Shown here piece by piece: positions 40,601-52,000 of a stretch of DNA of 64,000 nt. The notes below the pieces were generated by a model that was not told the origin of the DNA, did not search any database, and worked only from the letters and a program-made list of their open reading frames with translations. The stretch is from Ophiosphaerella korrae (lineage: Eukaryota; Ascomycota; Dothideomycetes; Pleosporales; Phaeosphaeriaceae). The DNA lies in NCBI GenBank assembly GCA_028456385.1, contig JALNQF010000013.1, forward strand, positions 124,001 to 188,000, in the 5' to 3' direction. Positions within the stretch are counted from its first letter, which is position 1. Each line of letters begins with the position of its first letter. A program made the translations under genes and the position numbers.

Positions 40601-40842
40601 CCGACTCATTTGCCATAACGTTGAAGAGAGGACAGACTGAACCTTGGAATATCAGTGCCTCTCCGTTCTCGGTAAAATCGCTGATCAAGAAACAACGTTT
40701 GAAATCTTTCTTCGGTAGGCCTGATCATCGAAAAAGGAAGGCTTCTTTCGGTAGGCCTGAACATCGAAAAAGGAAGGCTTCCGACAGTTTTGATCTCCCA
40801 GGAACGAAACGAAGGTGTACACACGGGCGTGGGAGCACGTGA
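37644..40842 (+). CDS. P-loop-like / RING / patatin phospholipase protein
   Basis: Six exons: 37644-38679, 38727-39296, 39346-39699, 39745-39799, 39849-39875, 39924-40842; five introns of 45-49 bp; 986 residues. Residues about 42-350 resemble the P-loop domain of related fungal proteins, but the Walker A loop is reduced to GNRAKS. Residues about 427-472 are a RING-like finger (CLCC...CGHILCENC...CFLC). The patatin domain starts near 493 with IDGGGTRGALPL (oxyanion hole), has GISSG with nucleophile Ser near 534, and the partner Asp in QDAGPF near 695. It should hydrolyse phospholipids or other acyl esters. The C-terminus has a duplicated basic block (GRP-D/E-HRKRKA). Fungal patatin proteins with NTPase-like modules have been linked to self/non-self responses. 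Confidence 0.85.
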
Positions 40843-41547
40843 AGCAAAGAATAAGGCGCATCTGAAGTCTTTGAATTTCTATATCCGCACTAACGTGTTG
40901 ATATACCAAGCACATAAGGCGTATTCGCCTCGACGTGAATTGTAGAGGAAACTTCAACTTGATACCTGACAGGCACACGTACACGATGTGGACCGCGGAC
41001 TACTGTAAAATTCCTACGATAGAGTTCAAAGTTCAACATTGACAGGCCGTGATGTTATGCCTCTTATTACTCTCCTTATCACTAACTCAGTCCACAGGCC
41101 CTCAGTGCTCTCTACTTCTCCTTGTTGAGCTCCATCATTAGCCGTATCTTTTCCTGCCGTTCTCACCACATAGTTTGCTCCCTCTCCCCGCTACTTTCCG
41201 GTTTCCTAGGACCTCCCTCATCACTTCTCTATCGAGCGTTCGACATTTCGGTCACATTATCCTTGCCTATCCCCCTCTGCCTCTTGATCCTCATACCAGC
41301 TCGTATCTTCCAGTTGCTAGATGGACATGAAGCTTTTCTTTGCCCCACATATGAAGGAGTCCTTGGAAGTTCGGCAATGAGCAGATGTTTGTAGACTCAA
41401 CCGTTGGGTGTGGATAGAGGGCAGTGCATACTTTCAGACCCGCAGAATAAAATCAATAGCGCTGTCGAGATCCGTGCTCCTTTATTTTCCTCGCCCTCAA
41501 CAGCTTGCTCGTCTGTGTTCATGGTTTATGATTAGAGAACAGTACGG
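40843..41547. other. Intergenic, nothing supported
   Basis: A plus frame at 41122-41394 is C/L/S-rich and lacks coding signs. Confidence 0.35.
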
Positions 41548-41686
41548 AACTAACGACCAAGCCACCTCATGTACTAGGTCGAGAGTGGTACTCAGAGAGC
41601 TCGATACTTTCTGGAAGCAACCGAATGCCAAAGGATAGGGTTTGGTGTGTGGAATAGAAACACTACGGTCCAAAGACTGGAGGCAA
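41548..41686. repeat. Direct repeat copy 1 (partner at 48815)
   Basis: About 135 bp from GACCAAGCCACCTCATGTAC to CCAAAGACTGG recur with roughly 90 percent identity at 48815-48950 in the same orientation, 7.3 kb away. Confidence 0.7.
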
Positions 41687-42090
41687 GCCACTGCCACAAA
41701 AAAAGGACGTGCTGACTTTTACCAAATTTCGTCACCGCCTACCTTAATTTTTCCCAAACGACAGGTTCGGAGGTTAAGGTACATATAGTGGGTGTAACTT
41801 ATATTATTTTTGCTATCTGGGCCCTCCATGACACTTCAGTGGCCATCACTGCCTTGACTTCACTCATTCGCGCTACTTTGCCCTTTGCCACACGGTCTGC
41901 GACGATCTACGCATACCAGGAAGAGCCTCTCATGCTAACATCCATGATTACTAGTGGTGGTGAGGGCACAAGAAGGAAGGGAGCGACACACTTCGGAACC
42001 CACACGCCACAGTTATTTCTGGGTGCGTCTGAAGTAAGGATAGTGTTGGAATTAATTACGATCCATACCGTATAATGTCAGCACCTTAAT

Positions 42091-42307
42091 GTGTATTTTG
42101 ATTCGATTTAGAACCAAGCACAACTACTAACATGAGTAGATTCAAACCGTTGTACGGGCGGCAGTGCTACGTTCAAAGGGTGAATCCAGGGAAGTTAATA
42201 TTGAAACGCTGGAATATGAAGTACATAAGCGTTTAGCCTTTATGTCACCGCCATTCGGCATGTATTATTGACGGAGTTTGTGGTGGTACATAAAAGAAGA
42301 TAGCCAT
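42091..42307 (+). pseudogene. Inverted duplicate of the last exon of the AAA gene
   Basis: This 217-bp segment matches 48987-49205 in reverse complement. It includes the intron end (CTAACATGAGTAG), the last exon (VVRAAVLRSKG, SREVNIETLEYEVHKRLAF, ending MYY plus TGA) and 36 bp of 3' flank. No upstream AAA exons are present, so it cannot be functional. Differences from the source are mostly transitions. Confidence 0.75.
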
Positions 42308-42663
42308 TTCAGGGCTAGATCATCTACATGGATCATTACGTTCGCTGTGTCACCCCTCAGGAAGTGAGGCTCAGGCGCCGACTCAAGCCTGCTGCTGCTA
42401 CCACCGCCACCGCCGCCGAGCACCCAGAAGCTGCGACTCCACACACGACGAGCCGGCATTGAATAGGACCACACGTTCTCCTAGCCACATCCGTCATATC
42501 TTTGAGCTTGCTGCCGTTTATCCTTTTGCGCAGCCTCGCCTCGCTGTGTTACGGACCAACTTGCCTCTAATTCTCCGCTGCAACTATATCCACGGTTTTT
42601 GCGATGATATCCCTCCCTCCGATCTTCTGAAGAAGAATCATACTCCTACTGCGCAACTGAAAG

Positions 42664-43335
42664 ATGGCACAAATCAGATTCCCGACTGGGTTGAAGATGA
42701 CAGACTGCCTCGGCACGGGTATGGCGTACCTAGACGAGACCTCCAAGACTGTCATAAAATTTCCTCATGAAGGAGATGAGCCCGCTATCGATGTTGAGAG
42801 AGGGATATACGAGCGATTCCAGCAACACGGCGGACATAGAGGTCTTCTGCAGTATCATGGCCTGTTCGAATTCGGCATCCGCTTAGAATATACGAGCCTA
42901 CATAATCTTCGCCAATACCTCTAAATTCATGATGAGATTGGCGCTACGCACCGACTTCGATGGAGTCAACAAATCACTAGTGCGCTTGCTTTCGTTCATT
43001 CGATGAATGTGATTCATGGGGATCTCACGTGTCACAACATTTCTTTAGACGACGGCCAAAACGCGAAGCTCTTTGACTTTGGTGGTTCCTCAATAGATGG
43101 CTCTGAGCTATTAATTGGGGTGACTGCGAGCCACAGGTGGCCTGGAAACGACGACAAATCAACCCAGGTAGATTTATTTGCCCTTGGCTCTTGCATAATA
43201 AATGGCTTCACCTCATCAGGCGCTCAGGCATCAACGCTTCTGTATCTCCCATATCTACAAGGATGAGAGCAGTCTAAAGAAGGTCAAAAATTATATGAAG
43301 GTCAAAAATTATATGACAGAAGGGTGCACGTTAAT
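42664..43335 (+). pseudogene. Broken small protein kinase
   Basis: From ATG 42664 the frame encodes a compact kinase: TGMAYLDETSKTVIKFPHEG (beta-3 Lys), YERFQQHGGHRGLLQY, then TAA at 42922, then in the same frame LRWSQQITSALAFVHS, NVIHGDLTCHNISLDD (catalytic loop, HGD form), LFDFGGSS (DFG) and ASHRWPG. After VDLFALGSC the frame decays, and an 18-bp tandem duplication (AAGGTCAAAAATTATATG) occurs at about 43285-43320. It is a paralogue of the intact gene at 46325. The TAA is one C-to-T step from CAA. Confidence 0.65.
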
Positions 43336-43339
43336 TCAA

Positions 43340-44124
43340 AGCGCTTGACGAATAATAGTTGATTGATCTCGAAGTACCTGCGTCTTGTTTCACCACGGGG
43401 TGCGTCTCGCGACGCAAAGATAGACATGGTCAAGCGGGTGCGGTTTCTTTCCATTTGAAGGTATGTTGAAAAGCTTGAAAGTATTAACCCTATATGCGCT
43501 GTTAGCCTGTCGTATTTAAGATAGTAATCAGTGCAGCAGATTTTCTATCAAGTTGGTTTACCAAAAGTCTGAACAACATATTTTTGTGCCTCTCGTGTTA
43601 TCGCAGGTACTAACCAGGGCGGCCACGCTGCACAGTTCTGCGCGCCACGGCAGCTACAAGGCTGATGCAGCTGCCAGAGGTCGCCGTAAGATTCTAAGGC
43701 TTACAAGAAACCCATCACTAAGTGTTGCGGGCGGTAAGAACGTCGCGTTAAGGCTATATTAAAGGACCTTTCCTAAGCTAGAGAACAAAGCCCCTTGTAA
43801 AGAAGCCCGCGAAGGCAGCGAGACGCGCATATTTTTTCTGTCAGAGGGTTACCTATGCTTACAAATACCCTTCGCAACACTTAACTTAAGACTGTAGGTG
43901 GTTGACTGATTCCCACACGTCACTTATGCTATGTAACGGCAACACTTCGTTGCAGTCCAATAAGCAAGCCTTCATTCCAGGAATAAACCCCGGAGCATGA
44001 TGATTGCGAAAATATTAAATCTGACATCCACTCTCGATAAAGAATCTTACCATAGACGCATATGTTTGTTCCAAGATTAATATTCCCAATGAGCTTTATC
44101 GCGTGAACTATCTAGGCAGTCCGT
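43340..44124. other. Intergenic, nothing supported
   Basis: No gene-like frame beyond a 69-codon run at 43553-43762 without domain or ATG support. Confidence 0.4.
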
Positions 44125-44836
44125 TCACTCCATGCCCTCCGCGTCCTCTCCATCGCCATTCATACCAATATTCTTGAACCAGGTTTCCTGTTGCTGCTGA
44201 CTAAGTTGGGGGGGGAGCACGTCGAGTAAAGGCGGAGGTGATGGCCTGTAGATTAGGTGTCCAAGCGCGAACTGTAATTTCGGCCATAACATCTTGATGC
44301 GCGGGGTGAGTAGAGATGTCCCAGGCGCCATCGAAGAGGTAGTGCTTGTTGGGAAGCTTGGCGTGGCGAGGGCTCGGGATCGTGCGGAAGTGACGCTGGT
44401 TTAGAGACTTGAAGGTAGTGTCGACGAAATTGGCATAGCTGTCCCAGACGGTCCAAGTGAAGGTGTAGGGCTGGAATTGCTGGATTTCAGCAGCGAATGG
44501 AGTGCTAGCGGCGCAGGAGAGCATATAGGTTGTGTCGCGCTCAGTAGTCTGTGTGAAGTGGCAAAGGACCCAAATCTCAGAGTTTAGAAGTTGCCTAGCG
44601 TACAGGTTGACAGCGGTGTTAACCCTGACGTATACTTTGGTCGGGTCTTTCTCTGTGCCAAACATAGTGCCAATATTGGTCGCGTTCTCGATGCTGGTGC
44701 GGTCGGACGGCTGAGGAGGTGGCGGGCGAGGAACGTCGAGGAAGGGATCGGTGATCTGGACAGTAGGAATCTGTGCGATGATGGAGTTGACAGCCCACAA
44801 AGGGCGCACTTGAAGTTGGCTAGTTCCGGAGGACAT
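44125..44836 (-). CDS. Orphan protein with frameshift at a C8 run
   Basis: From ATG 44836 the minus frame gives about 210 residues (PLWAVNSIIAQIPTVQITDP, KVYVRVNTAVNLYARQLLNS, PYTFTWTVWDSYANFVD) and stops right after a run of eight C (44208-44215). Dropping one C continues into LSQQQQETWFKNIGMNGDGE and an acidic end at 44125, giving about 236 residues. Either a sequencing slip or a real frameshift. The gene is GC-richer than its surroundings. No family recognised. Confidence 0.5.
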
Positions 44837-46324
44837 GATGCTGAGGTGAGTCTACTAGAGGCGAAGAAAAAGTAAATGTGATGATGTAGGAGTGTAGACT
44901 AGGAAAGCAGCCTTATATGCCTCGGGGCTGCCTTTACCTACACGCCGGCAGTAACTGCCTGCTCTTGGATGAGAGTGAAGGCCGCTACCTGCCTTTACAC
45001 GATAGGACAGCACAGGCACGTCCCTGCTGCGTCTGCTTCAGCAGCGCTACTGCCTTCTTCACCTGTCCGTCTGCTTCGTATGCCATGGCGAGCACGTGCT
45101 GCGACAATAACCAATATGAGTCCCCGGCCTCTTTAACGTTCGTGTGTGTGTGTGCAGACTCGAGCTGCGCAGGCGTGGCTGGGTAGGAGGGTCGACGGAG
45201 CATGCGCGGCGCTTTCGAGCAGTGTTCAATAATAGAGGAGCTGCGTCTTTTTGCACAAGGCTAGTCGTTTTGCGGTTCGACTCGCCTCGGGCGCCGTTGC
45301 GGGGCTACTAGCAGAGCTAGTCGAGCGCGCGCTTTCCCAGTATGGGAGGATGAATATAATGCGAAGTATACGCCGTATTATTGCTCATAGGGGCAAGAAT
45401 GATTTCCATGGTTGACTGCAACCTCTAAAAATCGATCAAAATATCAATCCATATACAAATCAAAAGCCTCATTAATTTTAGCTTCCTAACTAATCGCGTT
45501 ATGAATTGGCGATCTTGTTTGTATGGGGTTTTATATGGGCGTTGGGTCGGGCCCACATTGCGCCGGGCCTAGTGGTAAAAAAAATACGAGCTCCTTCGTA
45601 GCTTGCGGGTACTTGGCGGACCAAACGGGCGGACAAACGACTCATCGCCCCATAGCCCATCCCTCACTATCTCGCGCCTCGCCAGCGCTGCATCTTCTTG
45701 CATATCTACTAGTTAGCGCAAAATGTTCTCACTTGATTATGTAAATATATTTAAAGTTCAATAATTATTCCTATAAATCTCACTGTGGCTGGTGCCATGT
45801 CACTACTTCTTGGCGACCCTAGATCCTGAAGTTGATTGTGGAAGCGCCAAGAGATATTACTTGGCACTGATCTCACATCGCGAAACCTCTCTATCAAATT
45901 CGGGGAAGCGTTAAATGAATCTCACAGCGAAGCGAAGCTCCACAACCTCGCAGGAGGCACGGTGACGGCGAAACTCTACCACGACACGTATCCGAGTCGA
46001 CGCCTGAAAGTGTGCGACAAATTGCAAGCGGCATGCAGCTTGCGCGACAGACACCGCATCATACTCCTCCCTCTGTTCTCCTTTGCGCGAGCGCCGCTCC
46101 ATACTACTACGCACTTCATTGGTTCTACAAATACGCATCGTAGAGTACAGTTGAAGCTGATCCCTTCTACCCTTCTGCAAGACCTCTCAGCGACTGAATC
46201 AAATATTGGGATTACCGTGAATATCGGGTATGCGGGGATTGCAATTGGGATTGTTTAAGGACTTGATTGACGGCTAACACATATATAGGAGCACCTCGAC
46301 GTACAACTCTCCTCCCTAGCCGAA
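44837..46324. other. 1.5 kb intergenic without a supported gene
   Basis: 45.0-45.3 kb is GC-rich with GTGTGTGTGTG; 45.4-45.8 kb is AT-rich. An open frame at 45836-46258 opens at TTG and has no domain, so it is not accepted. Confidence 0.4.
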
Positions 46325-47234
46325 ATGGAACAGGCGCCGGAACTCTACATTCCAAACGGGTTCACCATTAAGGATATCGTCGCATGGGGAACCTCTGGCA
46401 TAGTATTCTTAGATTCTACATCCAATACTGTCGTAAAATCCCCGCTTTCAGAACTTGATAGAGGAACTATTAAGATTGAAAGAGAGATCTATGAGCGCTT
46501 CACACAACATGGGGGACACGAAGGCCTTCTTCAATATGTCGAGCCATTCGGGACTGGGATTCGACTTGAGTTTGCTAGTAATCAGGGCATACTTCCATAT
46601 ATACGAAAACATAAAAGCAACATCAGTTTCGAACAACGACTTCGATGGTGCGAGGAGCTTTCCTGTACACTTTTCTACATCCACTCGAACAAGATCATCC
46701 ACGGGGACTTTAAATGTAACAACATTTTCCTTGATAGTGCACTGCACTCTAAAGTTGCAGATTTTGGCGGATCTTCCATGGACGGATCTGGCCTCAGCGT
46801 TCAGGTAACGGCGAGCCATCGCAGCCCTGGAGTTCTGAATTCGATTAAGGGAGATCTATTTGCTCTTGGCTCGTCTTTCTACGAAATTTTGACCGGCGAA
46901 GCTCCTTATGCTGAACGCGAAGAAGATGAGATCAGAAGCTTGTTTAGCGAGTCCAAGTTCCCTGAAACAACAAGCCTAGGACTAATGGGTGATATCATTC
47001 TGGGTTGTTGGCAAGGCAAATACGTAACTGCATATGAAGTGTACACGAAAATTAAAGGTAATGTAATGCTGTTATTCTTCATTTACATCTTTACTAATAA
47101 TTATCCTTTTAGTAATCCGAAAGCGACCCGACTCTCTGTACAATTCTCCCCACGCTCTAACAATTACAACTGCCTTCGCAATATCCGGACTCTGTTTGTT
47201 TGCCGTCTATTGGAAAAGGTTAGCAAATCGCTAG
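46325..47234 (+). CDS. Small protein kinase with C-terminal membrane helix
   Basis: Exons 46325-47057 and 47113-47234 (55-bp intron), 284 residues. Kinase features: WGTSGIVFLD glycine loop, VVKS with the beta-3 Lys, IERE (alpha-C Glu), HGDFKCNNIFLD catalytic loop, VADFGGSS, then ASHRSPG and DLFALGSSFYEILTG of the C-lobe. The HRD Arg is replaced by Gly, so activation-loop phosphorylation is probably not needed. After the splice comes RKRPDS and a hydrophobic ALTITTAFAISGLCLFAVYW helix ending KRLANR, which would tether it to a membrane. A further possible intron (GTTAGC...TTTGCAG) would change only the last residues. Substrate unknown. Confidence 0.72.
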
Positions 47235-48183
47235 TTACTTCCAGACTTAACATACCAATCATCTTTGCAGCATGGACATTCTCCTACTTTGGAGGTTGTG
47301 CCCACGTTTTCAGGTTTCATGAGAGTTGTAAGACCTGGGCAATTCTCTGGCCCTAAGGCATCGCCTCCAGAGCATGTTTTGGAATAGCTTTTGTTCGGAA
47401 AGATAGTTTTGGGAGTTTTCTTGCATCCAGACCATCTGTACGGTGCATTTATTTCAACACACATTGTACTTATCCTAAATACTACGATCAGCCTTCGTAC
47501 ATGTGATAGGTTAATACAGAGGTATCAAAATCACCTGTCGTGGCGAGTGTTAAGTGCGCCTCGAAAATCGGGAGATATTGCCTGCTGAGATATCGATGAG
47601 GAGATAGAAGAGCAGAGTCGATGAAAGTGGAAAAGAGAAATCATCCGGACCCGTGGGGCATATGACACCCCCCGGAGGATCTGATACCCTGCTGCCAGCG
47701 CATTGCATGCAGATCATCGCGGATGCCAAGTAAGGCCTACTGAGGGTTCAGGGTAGGACAAAGCGCTTGTAACTTCTGCCATTATCTCTGCTGTAAATAC
47801 AGTGACCGTGGGAGGAGCTGATGATTGTTGCGAATGTACTGAGCCACATAGTCACATGATCATTAATGATATACCAAATCCGTCACAATTAATTATATTG
47901 AGAACATATCTCAACCATTCGGCCCCAGGGTTAAGCAAGCTACAACCGCTTCTTTACGGTACTCACTGTAAATGAAGTCGTTGATCATTGATAAGGAAAG
48001 TTCGGGTTGTGCAGCTGTGTAACATTCTAGGCAACGCTGATTGGCAATGAACATGCAGACTGGCAAATGCGTGACAGAATTACCCCACCCTATCCTGGAT
48101 CAAGTCCTTGATATTAAGGTCTGCCCTCCGCCCAGATTTATACTTTGCAAACTCAACTTATCTTTCCCCACGTGATCATTACC
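47235..48183. other. Intergenic, nothing supported
   Basis: No recognisable gene; a TATA-like ATTTATACTT lies just before the broken gene at 48184. Confidence 0.4.
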
Positions 48184-48807
48184 ATGGCTACTCAAATCTC
48201 CCAGCGCTAATACCCAGCTTACGAGCCAACACTTGCTCAGTCAAGTCCTACCACAGCAGACCTTTTGAGTTCAGCTATTACGTTTATCGAACCAATTACC
48301 GCGGCCCCATTCTCCGCAATTCAGAGTCTCTTTGATCACTTGGCCGAGAACCCCGCTACCGCCGCAGCTCTCAATGAAGTCTACTCACTACGTGGTATCT
48401 TCAAGGCTGCTGCCACCATAAACCCCACATGCGACCAAAAGCTCACTATCGACCTATCGCCTACTCGAACTGCGTGCATCCCATATAGTCTTCAGGCCGA
48501 GCTTAACCCATACGGACTGGCTGATATTTTGGCCTTCTTTACTGCGGTCACTACTCATCATGTCCCACAGGTTATTGCCTTACTCAGCGCCGTTGCTGGC
48601 TGAGAACTAGCCCCGCTGCACACCAAACTCAATGTCAATAGTGTGTCCAACAGACGCCACTGTCCACCAACACAGTTCGCGAACTCAACTGAACATGGTA
48701 AACACGCAGAGAACGTGCTAAGGGAGGAGCTGGGACGAATGTACGTTGACGTTCCTGGATTCTTCAAAGCCTTTTTCGACAGAGTACGGAACTGCGTCGA
48801 ACCTTAG
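48184..48807 (+). pseudogene. Orphan gene with two nonsense codons
   Basis: A single plus-strand frame from ATG 48184 runs 207 codons to TAG 48805, interrupted by TAA at 48208 and TGA at 48601. Coding character is continuous: MATQISQR, stop, YPAYEPTLAQSSPTTADLLS, IQSLFDHLAENPATAAALNE, LTIDLSPTRTACIPYSLQAE, stop, ELAPLHTKLNV and HAENVLREELGRMYVDVPGF. Both stops are single C-to-T changes from CAA and CGA. Family not recognised. Confidence 0.5.
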
Positions 48808-48814
48808 GTGACAC

Positions 48815-48950
48815 TGACGACCAAGCCACCTTATGTACTGGGTCGAGAGTGGTACTTAGAGAGCTCGGTACTTTCTAGAAGCAGCCGAATGCCAAAGGAT
48901 AAGATTTGGTGTGTGGAATAGAAACACTAGGATCCAAAGACTGGCGCTCA
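48815..48950. repeat. Direct repeat copy 2 (partner at 41548)
   Basis: See the copy at 41548-41686. Here it abuts the 3' flank of the AAA gene, whereas copy 1 is 400 bp from the inverted AAA exon. Confidence 0.7.
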
Positions 48951-49022
48951 AACACAACGAACGTAGTGATCCGATCTAGCTATGGTATGGCTATCTTCTT
49001 TTATGTACCACCACAAACTCCG

Positions 49023-52000
49023 TCAACGATACATACCGGGTGGCGGCGACGTGAGGGCTAACCTCTTCTGTACTTCATGTTCCAGCGTTTCAATATTCAC
49101 TTCCCTGGATTTACCCTTTGAGCGTAGCACTGCCGCCCGTACAACGATTTGAATCTACTCATGTTAGTCGTTGTGCTTGGTTCTAAATCGAATCAAAATA
49201 CATACTTCGCGCCCCACTAATTCGTGTTCTGCCAATCTTTCCACATCGATAGAGGTGATACCCGCTGTTTGAATGTACAGCGTCCACATCTGTTTGCGAT
49301 CCTGTCGAGTAGGCTTTTCGTACTTGATGACTTGGATTATTCTGTTGAGAAGAGCGTCATCGATGTTGTGTGCCGTCGAATTTGTAGTGAGAAAGAACAC
49401 TCCCCGAAAACTTTCGAATTCCTTCAAAAGATTCGCCACTCGATCGTCGTCTGAACTTCCGGTCCGCTTCCTGATGAAGGGGTCCGCTTCGTCCAGAAGC
49501 AAGACTGCCCTCCAGCGATGGCCCAAATGGAAGACATCTCGCAGGCTGAGCTCCGCGATACTCAAAGCTGCTGGAGTGAATGATAGCAAAGGCCTTTGGA
49601 AGTGTTCCGCGGCACTCTCTGCTGTCAATGTTTTACCTGTGCCTGGTGGACCGAGGAGCAGAATCCCTAGACCATGGCCTTTCCTTGGCATGATGTCCGG
49701 TGCAGCTTGACTACCGACGCCAAAATGCCCTTTCAGCAAACTACTGAGTGACATCTTCTCTTCTTCATCTAGTACAAGATTGTCAAATGTTTTCGCCCAT
49801 TGGCTTGGCTCAAGATCGGCTAGAGCAAATTGAGCCCATCGGCTGAGGACAAAGCTGTAACCTGCAACAACAGGGTTCGTAATGAGAAGCTCATCGTCTG
49901 TGATTGCGTCTCTCGGAATAAAGACATGAGAACTGCATCGATGTCAGGGGCGAAGATAGTTGAAAGTCAATGTACCTACCCCGGTAATAATTGGTCTTGG
50001 CCCTGGCTCTCACCGTGCTTACTTTCTTTGGCTTCGGACCGATCCTTCCGCTTCGTGTAGGCGTGGTACGAAACATTGTCTAGTACAACGCGCCCATGGA
50101 CCTCCAAATCCTTTCCATCTTGAGACCGTGCCTTTGCGTCATATTCCCAGATTTCGGGCAGTTTCAGTTTGAAAAATTTTCGTCCACGGTCGGTGAGAGA
50201 TGTTCGTGTCTCCGAATCTAAAAATTCTAGCGGGTATCCTGGTAGGCTTTTCACGTCTCTTGTCCCTTGGAACTTGTCAAATTGAAGCTGGGTACTCCTT
50301 TTAACATAACCCGAGCTTCCAAAATCGATATAGCGTGCCTCGACTACGTATCGTTCGAGGTTGCTATCTTTACCACACTGCTGTGTGACGTATGAGATCT
50401 GATAACCCCTTGGCTCACCATCAAAGCCTTCGGTGGGAGCAAGTAGAATACCATTCGGCTTCAACAATGTCCAGAGGAGCTCAAAGGTAATCTTGCCTGC
50501 CTCGATCAATGACTGCTTTTTTCGGATGGTATCCTTGTACTGGGACTTGATAGTCTCTACCAAAAGCGCGCCGTGCTTTGCTACAGTCTCTTCTAAAGAT
50601 GCCTTTGTGAGATAATCTTCTAGTTCAGGAAGGTGGAGGAAGAGTGTCTCGGCAGGAATCTGTTTCCTTATTAGTATTCCCCGCTGCATTGCTCTAGGAT
50701 TGTACATGCCTCTGGCGAATCGACAGAAATCGAGGAGCCCTTTGCGTCGGCTAGTACAACCCGCAGCATGTTCGTTAAGGCCTTCGAGTTGATGACGAAT
50801 TCCACGCGTCCAGTAAATTTATGATCCCAGGTAAAGTTCTTTCGGACGACAATAGCCTTCGAAGCTTAGTCCCTTCGTTAAAGTAGCGGAGGATTTACTT
50901 ACAAATTCGTCAAATTTATTTACATTACTGTGAGACAAGACTTGGCGCCATTTGTAGTCTGGAAATCAGTCACCTTACATCAAAGAAATAAGAACACTCA
51001 CCAATATACCGGCGATCCACCTGTACGGCTTCCGCAAATATTCCAGTTACTCTAGTCGGTTCAGCCGTGGAAGCTTCCATCCCTCCCTTAGCTGAGGATG
51101 CCACTAGCTTTCTGGCTTCAAAGAAATCATAGATTAATCTCTTCATAGTGCCAACGAGGTTCTGAACTTCTTCATCTGTGATTGTGTATGGTGGTAACAG
51201 CATAAGGAAATTTCTGCCATCGCAATTGGAAGAATACACCTGAGTGTTGTACGGGGCTTGCAGACCTTGCTTCTATTAGAACGATCTGCGCATGAAGGTA
51301 GCTGCTTGCCTTTATTGCGTAGTTCGCGTGCAACGTCATCATTTGGCCCGAACAACTCTTTGGAGGCTTTGACCTTGACAAATTCTATCTGCGACAGAAG
51401 TTAGTGATGTTACGCTCAGGCCCAGTCTATCGTACTCCGATCATCAGACCCTCTCCCCTGATATTGCCAACATGGGGATGGCTATCGAGACTTGCCATCA
51501 GCAGCCTCATCAGTTTGTTGCCTTGATTGGAAATGTTTTTCACAAGGTCCTTCTCGCGTATCTGTTTCATGAAATCAAGGGCACCAGCGCAAGCCGGGGC
51601 CCAGTTCTGAAAGGTTTGACCATGATTGAAGTAGCCACCATCCTTCTCTATAACGTCTGCGATCTCTTTGCTCATTAAAATGGCTGATAATTGCTCGAAT
51701 CCACCCGCCAGGCATTTTCCTAGGGTCAGAACGTCGGGCGCAGCCCCGTCACGCATCCACGCATAAAGGTTACCGGTGCGATACATGCCGCTCATGCACT
51801 CGTCAAATAATGACAAGATACTATACTTCTTACAAACATCCAATATAGCTCGGAGGTATCCAGATACATATGGCATTGCACCGAGAGCCTGGCGATGGAT
51901 TAGTCCTTGCTGAAAACGCAAGCAAGGGGCAAGCTTACGGCACCAGCAACTGGTTCCAAGATCAAACCAGCAATGTTTCCAGGTCCAGTGCTTTCAATCT

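Noticed and set aside
43340..43800. Possible gene in the plus frame at 43553-43762
   Set aside because: No ATG, no domain, no splice support.
45836..46258. A 140-codon plus frame before the kinase
   Set aside because: Starts at TTG, no ATG, no domain and no link by splice sites to the kinase.
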